From Spisula solida (lineage: Eukaryota; Mollusca; Bivalvia; Venerida; Mactridae), in assembly GCA_947247005.1 (NCBI GenBank), contig OX365954.1:2496001-2560000 (forward strand): a stretch of 64,000 nucleotides of DNA, in the 5' to 3' direction. Below the pieces are notes generated by a model. That model had not been told where the DNA came from. It did no database searches and was given only the letters and a program-made list of their open reading frames with translations. Positions 1 to 12,000 of the stretch are shown here, piece by piece. Every line of letters starts with the position of its first letter. Position 1 is the first letter of the stretch. The translations under genes and the position numbers were made by a program.

Positions 1-209
1 AAGGACAACCAATCAGATCACACCATATTAAACTCTTGGTCAGTAACAGGCGATATGATTGGCTATCCATATTCTCCGTTTAAATAAGATCAATATTGAA
101 TACCATCCCATGAGAACATTTTAATCAGTTTATCATGGTACCATAAAGAAGGGTTCTACATTATACATACATGTATTAAAATTTGTGAAACTTTTTTTGG
201 ATATTACAG

Positions 210-1575
210 GTACACCATTACACTGTGAAGCTTATGGAAAGTGAGTATCTGTAACAAGACAAAATCAAAATTTGTGGGGTTTTAATCATGTTTATCATCA
301 ACAATTTCTGTCATATATTCTATGTTCAGTTAACATAACCAGCTTTCCTGAAATCAATATTAACCTAGCTCTTTTGCAAGCAACAGACAACACTACATGT
401 AGAGGAGAGAGCAGTAGACAGTGTCACATGTCATGGAAGAAAATAACCCGTCAGACCCAGCATGCAACCCATATTGCTTGGGTAACTAGCAACTGCTCTA
501 TCCAATTCATTAACCAGACAGACATACTGATAGGCCAAAATAATTGGTTGCTTTACAGTAGTTGCATGATAATAATTATATTTGTCATATATGTAAGGCA
601 TTATAATACAGGATAAGTTTTTGACATAAAAATGCATGTCTCGAACTCACACAAAGGGCATAGCTTGGGCAAAAAAACACATTAATTTACACTCTGTAAA
701 GCTTTTTGATTCTTCACTGTATTAAAAAATTAATTAATTGATTAATCACATGATGGTATATGGGAGTATGTCTGAAGTTAGATCCTTTTTTCAGAGCCTA
801 TACACATGGTCAACAATTCTCACTACATAGTATGTCCTGTATATGTGATGATGGCGCTGTACTCTGCTCGTTCACCGGTCAAAACTGCTTTGAAAGTGGC
901 ATGTGAGTAAATTTTATTACACATTTAACAATACAGAGATGTAACAATTGGGCAATCATGTACATTGTGGATCTATCACAAGTTGTCAATTGATATAAAC
1001 TTATATTAAACAAGTCCCGGATATTTTATTAAGCGAGTCTTTGGCAAGTTTTATTAAGCGAGCCTTTGGCAAGCTTTATTAAGCGAGATTTTGGCAAGCT
1101 TTATTAAGCGAGACTTTGGCAAGCTTAATAATATGTCCTGAACAAGTTCAATATAGGTTTGTGTTCAAGGAGTGTTAGATTCTTTTTATCATATGACACG
1201 AAAATTAAACTTGGTAAAACTATTCAATATCTGTTTATCAGGCGGTCACAATTATACAAGTTTCTGAAAGTAAAGTTACTATATGTGTCAAAAATGAGAT
1301 CCAAAAGGCTGAATTTTCAATCTTTCTTAAACAATATTGTTGTTTTGCTAATAGTGTTAATTAATACAGACAGGTAAATGAGGACATAACCTGTATAAAC
1401 TTATTTTTGGTGGAGAGTGTATTTAGTTTGTTTTGTTCAGGGTTGTGGTTTAACAAAATATATGGCTACACATATTTCTTATTTTAGCGTGTACGGACAT
1501 GGATCATCGTTTGATATCGCTGGACGAGGATCATGTTCATGTAACCAAGGAAACGTACAGTGTCTGGTGGGATAG
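210..1575 (+). CDS. 3' end of a cysteine-rich, VWC-like protein gene (three terminal exons)
   Basis: Three exons join in one open frame: 210-240 (acceptor TTACAG, donor GTGAGT), 795-902 (acceptor TTTTTCAG, donor GTGAGT) and 1488-1575 (acceptor TTTTAG, stop TAG at 1573-1575). Phases match at both junctions. The product has two similar half modules of the form Y-x-H-G-x-x-F, about seven residues, then C-x-C-x-x-G-x-V-x-C (CICDDGAVLC and CSCNQGNVQC). This spacing resembles the N-terminal half of von Willebrand type C or fibronectin type I modules, which occur in extracellular matrix and BMP-binding proteins, so a secreted protein is inferred. The protein ends five codons after the last cysteine. 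Upstream exons lie before the window, so the full domain order is unknown. The gene family is not identified, and the VWC assignment rests on cysteine pattern only. Confidence 0.6.
1024..1127. repeat. 25-bp tandem repeat, 4 copies, in an intron
   Basis: The motif AAGCGAG...TTTGGCAAG recurs at 1031, 1056, 1081 and 1106 (period 25) in the intron between the last two exons of the cysteine-rich gene. Copies differ by single bases. Confidence 0.85.
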
Positions 1576-1612
1576 TAATCATACTGTATCGTCATAAGAG
1601 TACCGTGTTTGA

Positions 1613-1618
1613 AATAAA
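1613..1618 (+). promoter_or_regulatory. Poly(A) signal AATAAA of the cysteine-rich gene
   Basis: A canonical AATAAA lies 37 bases after the stop codon at 1573-1575. The 3' UTR would be very short and would end just before the 33-bp satellite. Confidence 0.5.
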
Positions 1619-1654
1619 TCAATGTAACAAAACTATCTGGTTTGTTCATTTTGA

Positions 1655-2150
1655 CGGTGTTCTGAGCACCATTTTCCTAACATTGCTCAGTGTTCTGAGC
1701 ACCATTTTCCTAACATTGCTCGGTGTTCTGAGCACCATTTTCCTAACATTTCTCAGTGTTCTGAGCACCATTTTCCTAACATTTCTCAGTGTTCTGAGCA
1801 TCATTTTCCTAACATTGCTCAGTGTTCTGAGCACCATTTTCCTAACATTGCTCGGTGTTCTGAGCACCATTTTCCTAACATTTCTCAGTGTTCTGAGCAC
1901 CATTTTCCTAACATTTCTCAGTGTTCTGAGCACCATTTTCCTAACATTTCTCAGTGTTCTGAGCACCATTTTCCTAACATTGCTCAGTGTTCTGAGCACC
2001 ATTTTCCTAACATTGCTCGGTGTTCTGAGCACCATTTCCTAACATTTCTCAGTGTTCTGAGCATCATTTTCCTAACATTGCTCAGTGTTCTGAGCACCAT
2101 TTTCCTAACATTGCTCAGTGTTCTGAGCACCATTTTCCTAACATTGATCA
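1655..2150. repeat. 33-bp satellite, about 15 copies
   Basis: The unit contains TGTTCTGAGCACCATTTTCC followed by TAACATTGCTCAG, with period 33. Because 33 is a multiple of three, the array stays open in frames on both strands and yields spurious repetitive ORFs. Variants (GCTCAG, GCTCGG, TCTCAG, CATCATT) recur in a similar order, so larger blocks seem to have been duplicated. It starts directly after the inferred 3' end of the cysteine-rich gene. Confidence 0.9.
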
Positions 2151-2393
2151 GTCATATACAGCAGTCGGTTGACCTAACCAATCCTCCTAGACTAGACTTC
2201 ATTATCAACCAGTATTAACTCACCCATCCACAAACAACGGACAACTTCTCATTGTAGTTCCAAGTATTTTTAATATAATTCAACATAATATGTAAATAAT
2301 TGTGTGACACCATACAGTACAGCACAAATAATTTACGAATGTAACATAAATATATCACCACATACTTCAGACAATATAACAATGTATTCAAAG

Positions 2394-2516
2394 TGGCACA
2401 TAACAATGTGTTCATGTAGGCACATAACAACGTGTTCATGTAGGCACATAACAACGTGTTCATGTAGGCACATAACAACGTGTTCATGTAGGCACATAAC
2501 AACGTGTTCATATCGT
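2394..2516. repeat. 24-bp tandem repeat, about 5 copies
   Basis: The unit GCACATAACAACGTGTTCAT plus GTAG recurs with period 24. Looser relatives (CATATCAGCACATAA) continue at about 2700-2790, beyond the intervening dispersed element. Confidence 0.8.
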
Positions 2517-2536
2517 TAGCTTGAAGGTAATATTAT

Positions 2537-2705
2537 ATTCTAACATAGCATGTGAGATTTGCCTTCTTTGCGTATATAATTGAGCTTACCATTTTTTTAT
2601 TACCGCGATAAAACATAGCTGATTCATGACGTCACGTTTGACGTCATATACTATGACAAATGACATAACAGTGACGGTAACGTTCCTAGGAAAGAACAAT
2701 GAGTT
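2537..2705 (+). repeat. Dispersed repeat; inverted copy at 56,075-56,232
   Basis: This stretch (TTCTAACATAGCATGTGAGA at the left, ACGGTAACGTTCC at the right) matches the reverse complement of 56,075-56,232 over about 160 bp with few differences. It contains GTCATATACTATGAC-type inverted motifs. There is no coding potential. Confidence 0.75.
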
Positions 2706-3894
2706 CATATCAGCACATGACATTGTTTTCATATCAGCACATAAAGTTTTCATATCAGCACATAACAATGTGTTCATATAGGCACATAAACCACATATTG
2801 ATAATAAAACAAAAACGGTTATGGACAGTTCTGAAAGGCTTTTTAGTAACATTTTGATTGGTACATTGTTCTATTTTTTTAAATTCAATTGTGAAACAAT
2901 TTCTGAAACTTACATAAATCACTCTCCACACCTCATACCTGATGGCATCCACCGCAATGAGGATATGAGTAACATTATAAAAGTGAATGCATAGTTGGTG
3001 TTAAAAAGGTGTTAATGGTGTTAATGGTGTAAATGGTGTTAACAACCAGTATGAAGTGTTGACCACAGTATGAATAATATTTCACAAGCCACTGTAATCT
3101 GCGTAGATTAACATATTAGTACCTGAAACCTCTTTATGAAGGGGATAATAAAGACTTTATTTAAAGAGGCAACACAGTTGGGTATATACCCAGTCTTCCC
3201 TGTGATCCTACAATAATTATTGTAATGCAACATAATTATATGAAAAGGAAATCTGGTTTAGTCTTTAGAGCATGGAGACTCATTTCTAGTTTCCTGACAT
3301 AAAACTGTTGCAACTCATTGAACTTAATAAACGAGATACAACAATGTCATATTTAACCATAAAGACAAGCTTTGTAGAGTGTAAAAGTAATGGAGGCCTC
3401 ATGCCCAAATCATGTAACATAATAAAAGAAAACATTTGTTGATGATGATAATGTACAGACCAGGTTTAAAATGAGTGAGATAAGCTGCCCAAGAATCTGG
3501 CCAGGACGGTGATGGTATGACATGTGAGACAGAAATATTGAACACCATCAAACAGATATACACTTAGTGGTTTAAGGATTTCATTAAATTCATCTGGTTA
3601 CTTGTTTATCATTATAATTAAGTGTCATGTAGATATCAATATATACACACCACACAGTATGTAATATAATAACAAAATAAGAGTGTTAACAAGAATGTTG
3701 ACCAAGTTTTCTAACATGGTCCATACATCTGCTAAAATTGTGTGCCTGCATAAGTTACTTAAATGGAGGAAGTAGTAAATGACCTGAGGCATCTTGGGGG
3801 TTCAGTGAGGATAGCTTAGGGTCCAACACAAAAATTAAAGGAGGAAGGAGTGTAGTGACTGAAGAGACTGTGGTGGCCGAAACACAACAAGCAC
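2706..3894. other. Intergenic stretch with no recognised gene
   Basis: AT-rich sequence. Apart from loose copies of the 24-bp repeat at the start and a run of GTGTTAATGGTGTTAATGGT near 3000-3040, I see no exons, RNA genes or long repeats. Confidence 0.5.
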
Positions 3895-4000
3895 TCGGTG
3901 AGGCTAGCTCAGTTGGTAGAGCTACAGACTAGCTACGTTGGTAGAGCTATAGGCTAGTAATACTGGGGATCCTGGGTTCACGTCCCCTGTCAGGTGCACT
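3895..4000 (+). mobile_element. tRNA-like SINE or tRNA pseudogene remnant
   Basis: TAGCTCAGTTGG at 3905-3916 fits the tRNA A box and GGTTCACGTCC at 3975-3985 fits the B box, so an RNA polymerase III promoter is likely ancestral. The boxes are about 60 bases apart because TAGCT..GTTGGTAGAGCTA is duplicated between them. The acceptor stem is not convincing, so this is not called as a functional tRNA gene. Confidence 0.5.
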
Positions 4001-6058
4001 TTGTCCTCCTAAGTTACCTTACCTCTCAGCTGTATACAGACAAATGTTGATGCACATATTCTTGTAAACACTCATAGAACTGACATACATGTAACATTCT
4101 AACAAATTAACTTATATAATATAACCATTTATCCATTGGAAAAACCCGGTTACAAAAATATACCTTGTATGGATGTAATTTGTACTACGAGTACATAAAG
4201 AAACACACTAGTTACATTTCTCCAGAGGGTCACGTTTGAGCCTACAGCTTTGTCGAAGGCCACGCAGAACAATGAGTTTGGAATGTTTTGATTGTTAACA
4301 CATTAGTTGTTTCAGTAGTCTGTTTCAAAACTGTATCTTTTCAGCTAAGAATTCTAAGAATAAATTGCTGAATGCGTTATTTCCAGGAAAATGCTATTTT
4401 AACAACTTGCATTTAAAAACCTTCAAAACAGAGTCACATGTGAATACAATTTTTAGAACTAAAACAGAGATACCTGGGAATAAGTAGACACAAAAGGTAA
4501 TGATATATATATAGTACAGGAAGAAAATGGCAGACTGACCAAAATGACCGGTTTAAAATGTAACCCTATGGAGAGAATGTAACATGTGCATTTCTTTATG
4601 TACTCGGGGTAGTGTTGATTATATAAAATACTGCTTCTGAATAATCTCCATAATCCCATATATCTAAATAATATCAATATACATGTATACATAAATAAAT
4701 ATACAACATTCAGCAAAAAACACCGGGACTTTGAAATTTGATCGACATAGGCCGTATGCTTGTGATATCTATGCTTGTCTTAAGGTTTTACTGTACATTA
4801 CATAAAACATCTGATAACATTAAGTTGCCCTCTGTAGAGCAACAACCTCTCTAAAACAACCTCTTCAAAATTTCCCTAATCTGATATTTACTATAAATTT
4901 AACCTCTGTAGAGCAACAACCTCTGTACAACAGCCAATATTTGCAGCTCATTAGGGGGGGTTGATCTTCTGCCTACAGAGGTAATACTGTGATTGTATGG
5001 TAAGAAACATACCAGTATATGATGTTTTCATTGATAATCATTATTTTCGAATAATCTTACCACATTTTCGAATAACCTTTTACAACATTTTAGAATAACC
5101 TTTTGTAACATTTTCGAATAACAATTATAACCTTTTACAAAATTTACGAATAACCTTTTACAACATTTTCGAATAACCTTTTACAACATTTTCGAATAAC
5201 CTTTTACAACATTTTCAAATAATCTTTTAGAAAAACCAATCTGTGAGACTAACATACATACATACATATACACCATGATCACAGTCTGCTCAGTTGAGCC
5301 AATAAGTCTGGAATATATTGCAATAAATATTCTAACATAGAGTACAATGGAATGTGTAAATACTAAAAATACTAAGTATAATTTTGTGCCAATATAGTCC
5401 AGGGGGGACATTCAATATTGATCTACTTGACTTCAGGATAAGGACAAACAATCAGATCACATTCAGTAACAGGCAGTGTGATTGGCTATCCTTATACTCC
5501 AATTAAATAAGGTTAATATTGAATACCACCCAAGGACGGGTATTCATAAAGCATCTTAGTGGAAAACTTAAATATTCATGCTTCTTCTAATTATTGTGCA
5601 TCGCTCCTCTGGAGCATTGTTGCACTTACCAGTAAGAAAAATACTTCCCCCAAGGTCAATACTTACACATTTTTTTAGCGCTTGTAGTAGCTTGAAAATA
5701 TGGTAAATAAGTACTGATCTTAATTCTCTAGTTTACCTAGAAACAATCTAAATGTTAAGGAAACTTGATAAAGGAAATCTTAAGTTTTCTACTGAGATGC
5801 TTTATCAATACAAGCCCTGAATTTTTAATAGCTTATAAAAAAGTAAGATTTTTCATGGTAATTATTTTTCTTTTTTTATCAAATGAAAAGACCAATGTTA
5901 AAGTTAAACTTAATAAACTGAAACAAGGCACAAATTTTAAAACGTGTGCATGAATACATATTTATATTAACAAGGTAAGCTTTATCATGAGGTGGTGATT
6001 ACTAATGAATGGATGTTTTCACGAGGTGTTTAAATGTTAAAACATTCCGAATTGAGGA
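4001..6058. other. Intergenic stretch downstream of SLC2A13
   Basis: No exons recognised. It holds relatives of the intron-3 satellite (GTAGAGCAACAACCTCT, about 4830-4950), a degenerate roughly 23-bp array (next entry) and AT-rich sequence. The SLC2A13 3' UTR must begin at 6058 and run leftward; I could not identify a single convincing poly(A) site. Confidence 0.45.
5045..5225. repeat. Degenerate ~23-bp tandem repeat
   Basis: CCTTTTACAACATTTTCGAA is repeated about seven times with substitutions and small gaps. Confidence 0.8.
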
Positions 6059-9000
6059 TCATGTTCGTGTCTGATTATTGTATTTTCTGTCGGATCGTTT
6101 AGAACAACTGCACAATGGATCAGAGAATAACAGTTCCACCTCTTCCAGTTTAGTGCCCCGTGTTTCTGGTAACGTGACTCCCATAAATATCAAACCAACA
6201 ATCACAATTCCCACAAATAGCCAGTAAGTTCCTGAAATGTATGACGATGTATGTCTGTTTATTTGTTATCACATTACAAACTGTATTTGTATTTACACTG
6301 TGACGTCATATATGAGACATTATGATGTCACTCTTTGTTCTTTACTTGATCAGATGCGGTTTTCGGCAAACATACAGTTTAATAATGGTGTAACGCTACC
6401 ATTAAACAATTTTTCAGTCATATATGGAGAACCATTAAACAATTTTCAAGTTATATATGGCGACAGATTCGCCCTACCGGTTTTTCTGGACTGTATCAAT
6501 TAGTTCGAGCCAGTACTAACAAACCCTTCTACAAGGAACAAGCAACTTCTCCACATGTGGAGGAAAATCAACATTACTGTCAAATTGTCATGGAAGGGTA
6601 TGACTTGCCATGAGTATAACAAGATTTGTACCATAAAAAACCTTGAAACATAATACTATCATTGGTTCAGAAATGATTACAAAATTTTCAAAACTTACAC
6701 CTAATAAATTATTATAACTATTCATGTCAATTTGTTAATTTTGTAACAAAATAAAATGTGACAAATTATTGCAAGTTAAAGATCACATATTTTTCTGAGC
6801 TAAAAATGTGAGATATAATTACCATATTTTGTGATGGTTTCAGTCAAGGTGAGAAAGGTCATGGAAACCACCAAGTTAGACAACCAGTTTGTGGCAGTGG
6901 ATAACGAGTTTCCTGTACTTCTCGCCCATAATGGATAGATCTCTGAGTTGATAGTCCATGGCATTGGTCCCATACCTAAATATATTAAATCGAGTAAAGT
7001 TAAGTTCCGCTAATAAGATCATTTCCATTATTTTGAAATCATGTAGATTATGGCAATTTTAAGATCCAAAGTCTTACATTTAAAATAATAAGAGCACTGT
7101 CTGTGAGTGCTGGACACTCGACTTTCTCGTACTTGATAGTACCTTTGCCAACGGTACTAAGAGTAAAAATCGCAGGTTTCCTCATAAATATAGGTCACAG
7201 GGTTACCAGTTTTGTCAGTATAGACCTCCTTGTGATGGTGAATGACTATGTCGAGTTTCAAGTTGATACCTTTGATAGTCTTTGAAAATTGACATTTTAG
7301 TGTAACTCATATCAAAAACTGGATAGATATGGTTCCACTTTTCAGTACATGTAGGTTATCACATTCCACGTAACAACTGTGTTGACTTTCAAGTTGAAAA
7401 CTTTGATAGTGGTTGAGAAAATTCAGTTTATGTGTACAATTTGCACTTATATTATGTACTAAATCGAAACAAGGGCAGATAATTCCATAAATATAGGTCA
7501 CAGGGTTACCAGCCTTGTGACAATGGACTCCTCTTGTGATTGTGAATAACTATGTTGAGTTTCAAGCAGATACGTTTAATTGTCTTTTAGAAAATGACTC
7601 TGACAAAAAACTAAACCAATGCACGGCTGACGAAGACCATCACGACGTCACGACAATAGCTCAACTTTTTCCTTTAAAAAGTCACACTAAAGTCCGCTAC
7701 CAAGAGCAGTTTGTTATTAAGACCAGTCTTACTAGGCAAACTTGGATTGGTCTTAACTTGCTTGGAGTAAACTTTACGTAAAACTAGAACAAGTTAAACT
7801 CATGTACATTGCTGGCTTAGAATTAGAAGGTCGTAAGAACAAAATCAATATTTTGAGAAAACTGTCTGAAAACTACTCTTTACTTATGGAAAAACAATAG
7901 GCTTTTTAACTACCTTCTAAATTCTAAACCAGCGATTATACATTACTTGGAGCAAATCAAACATGAACAAGTTACACACAAACATGTTTATATACATTAC
8001 CTGGAGCAAAGAACATGAGATATACACCAAGTCCCATTATACCCATCCATGAATAATCTGTAGGACAATATTGATAGGCAAACACCAGATCTGGTTCTTC
8101 CCCGGTCGTAGCATTACATCGTCCATCTACAATAACATAAATACACCTTCACTTGATGGTTTGTTTTCGACACAATTTAACTACATGTATTTGTTTGACA
8201 TCTGATCAATCATGAGCTATCACTGAATGTAATACCTCTGCAATATTGCTCATTCAACCCAAGGACTATGACTCGTTAAAGTCTCGACCAAAACACTATC
8301 AAGTGGTTGATATTGTGTATAAAATTTTCATTAGAATCCCTTTAAACAATTTTAAATTTGACATCAAGAAAATGTAATCCAACCAAATGTTTACTAGCCA
8401 ATCATATCATCTTTATAATACCGTACATGTTCTTTATAATCATTTGAGGCTGATTTATAATAATATTTGTAATTCACATCTGACATTCTGATAATATTTG
8501 TCTGCAAGTACACAATAATCCAAACAAAACTGCGTTCAATAAAAGCTTATGCCCAGGTGGAAGCCTTGTCCATAATAACTAGCTAAGTCAATCAGGGACC
8601 ATATTTCTGTTGAAATGTTGGATAGTGTTACATGGCTTTAACAATGTAAGGTGTTTGTGATGGTTAACAAGTATGCCAAGTTTGAAAGCAATGCCTTGAT
8701 GGACTTCAAAAATGTTTGAGTTGCAACAACTTGATAGTTTTGGTTAACATTTTTGGACGAAAGGATGGATGAACGAATGGACAATCACTAGATGCCTCCG
8801 CATCAGTGGATGCCAGGGCATAAAAAGTTCAAAAGCAAAAAATGAATCACAGAAATAGCAATTTGATGTGTTACCTTTAGAATGTGTGGAATCATCTCCT
8901 TCTATAGACACACACGATCCATTTACTACACCGTTACCATAGTCATTATAACAAAACCCACAATCTGTGTTCTCAATACAATCCTCACACCAACTACAAA

Positions 9001-12000
9001 CATACATATACCATAGTCGTTATAACAGAACCCACAATCTGTGTTCTCAATACAATCCTCACACCAACTACAAACATACATATACCATAGTCGTTATAAC
9101 AAAACCCACAATCTGTGTTCTCAATACAATCCTCACACCAACTACAAACATACATATACATTGATTTATCAAGTCATGATCTTTACACGTAATTTACAAG
9201 TTTAAAATTATAAAAACTCAATGTACAACTATATACTTTACACTGCTTCACAAAGCATATTAATTATACTCCACCAGCATTTAATCAAGTTCGGAAAAGA
9301 TACTAGTAATAAGTCACTGCATAATGCCAAAATAAATAGGTTTTGGAAAATCTATTTTAATTCATAGACCTCAACAACCCTGACATGGCTTTCATATTGT
9401 TTTAAAGTGATGGATTATGGTTAATACAGGTTTGACAGGATAATCATGACTTACTAGTAATTATTACAGGAAGTAATGTTTGCTCCATGGCAGCCAAAGG
9501 CTCATGTCATGTTAATGTTAAAGGTCACATCCACTTTTGACCTACTGACCTCAAAATCATTAGGGGTCAATTACCAATGGTGACCAACCTCCCAATAAAG
9601 TTTGAAGATCCTGGGTCCAACTATTCTTGAGATATTGATAGGAAATCATTGTGTAATCATGAAGAACCTACTAACCTCAAAATCAATTGGGATCATTTAC
9701 AACTGCTGACCAACCTTCATTTTAAGGATAAACGGAAACCGTTCGATCTACTGACCGACAGACAAGACACCCAGACTGACCCAACATGTGCAAAGCAATA
9801 ATTGACGTTCTCTGTAAATGTGACAAGTGGAAAATGGACGACCGCAAGCTGGTGATGGATTATGGTATATACAGGTTAGGTAGGAGACTTACTTGTAACT
9901 ATGACAACTATCATTGACGTTCTCTGTAAATGTGACAAGTGGAAAATGGACGACCGCAAGCTGGTGATGGATTATGGTATATACAGGTTAGGTAGGAGAC
10001 TTACTTGTAACTATGACAACTATCATTGACGTTCTCTGTAAATGTGACAGGTGGAGAATGGACGGCAGCAAGCTGGAATCCTACAGCTAACACTATCAAA
10101 CTTAACAACACACCTGCATAGAAACAAATGAACCAGCAATAGTCTATATAATTCACTTGCCAATATTACACCCAATGGGTAACTTCCGCTAGGTTAGCTA
10201 GTTTGGCTTATGACCTTTGACTTGGAAGGAAGAGACAGTTGTGTGATACAAGGAATCTGGGTGCAATATCCTAGCTCTTTTCAAATAGATTTCTTGGTTC
10301 TTTAACGTGCCTGTGTACAGACTGATAAACACCAGACTACCTATTCTCGACTTGCTAATGAAAAACAGGAAAAACTGATACTGCTGTGAAATAAGAGGAA
10401 GTAGCCTCTGGAAGATGGAACAGTCTGGGGAGGTTCTACAACAACTCAAATATCATTTAATACACCCAAACATACAAAAAAGTTACATAACCATTGCTTT
10501 GAGTTCAATTCTATCTAATGATATTTGATTTGTTCATACTCCCAGTGGAATACAGTCAAGTATTGATACAATGATGCTGTTTGTTCTAAAGCAAAATGTT
10601 GTTGTAACGAATATGTCAGTATAATGAATTGGTACAAGGAGCGTTTGGAAACATTTGTCTCCATAAAATGAGTCAGGATATGAATTTGTCAGTATATTGG
10701 GTGTCGTTATATCGAGACCTGACTGTAGTATGATTGGTGTATAAGGCGTGTCTTACCTGCTAAGCTACCCATTATTAATTTCTTTCTACCAAGTCTCTCA
10801 ACAAGGAACAAAGCAACAATAGTGAAGACAAAGTTGACACCAGCTGTGGCCGCAGATAACCATATAGCATCACTCTGTTTCCTCACACCTGACATCTTGA
10901 TAATAGTAGCACTGTAATACCTGCAATGAGTAGAGTCTTGTGATAATACAAGAACAAAGCATGAACTAGTCATTAGTCACCCCATATGTCTCCTTTTTCA
11001 TATCCTAAGTTCAGTTTTCCTACAATGGAAAAGCTTGGAGAATTTCTGTTACATCAGGCTTGGAAACAATAACATTCAGAATAAGTAAGATCATTATTGA
11101 TTGACAGTACACTACTGATTGGTTGGTAGCACATCACTGATTGATTGGTAGTACATCACTGATTGATTGGTAGTACACTGATTGATTGGTAGTACATCAC
11201 TGATTGATTGGTAGTACACTGATTGGTTGGTAGCACATCACTGATTGATTGGTAGTACATCACTGATTGATTGGTAGTACATCACTGATTGGTTGGTAGC
11301 AGATCACTGATTGATTGGCAGTACATCACTGATTGATTGGTAGTACATCACTGATTGATTGGTAGTACATCACTGATTGGTTGGTAGCACATCACTGATT
11401 GATTGGCAGTACATCACTGATTGATTGGTAGTACACTGATTGATTGGTAGTACACAACTGATTGATTGGTAGTACATCACTGATTGATTGGTAGTACACT
11501 GATTGATTGGTAGTACATCACTGATTGATTGGTAGTACACAACTGATTGATGGGTAGTACACTGAATGATTCGTAGTACATTGATTGATTGGTAGTACAC
11601 AACTGATTGATTGGTAGTACACTGATTGATTGGTAGTACACTGAATGATTGGTAGTACACTGATTGATTGATTGACAGTACCTTGATTGATTGGTAGTAC
11701 ACTGACTGATTGATTGGTAGTACATTGACTGATTGGGAGTACACCACTGATTGATTGGTAGTACACTGATTGATTGGTAGTACATTTATTGATTGGTAGT
11801 ACACAACTGATTGATTGGTAGTACACTGATTGATTGGTAGTACACTGATTGATTGGTAGTACACTGATTGATTGATTGACAGTACCTTGATTGATTGGTA
11901 GTACACTGACTGATTGATTGGTAGTACACTGACTGATTGGGAGTACACCACTGATTGATTGGTAGTACAGATTGATTTGTAGTACATTTATTGATTGGTA

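Noticed and set aside
1560..2042. A 160-codon leucine-rich hydrophobic repeat ORF
   Set aside because: The 33-bp satellite starts after the stop and poly(A) signal of the real gene; the antisense frame is open as well.
2394..2516. Possible CRISPR array (regular short repeats)
   Set aside because: The repeats are contiguous with no unique spacers, and the genome is eukaryotic; this is a simple satellite.
3895..4000. Functional tRNA gene
   Set aside because: A and B boxes are present, but the spacing is disrupted by an internal duplication and no acceptor stem pairs convincingly.
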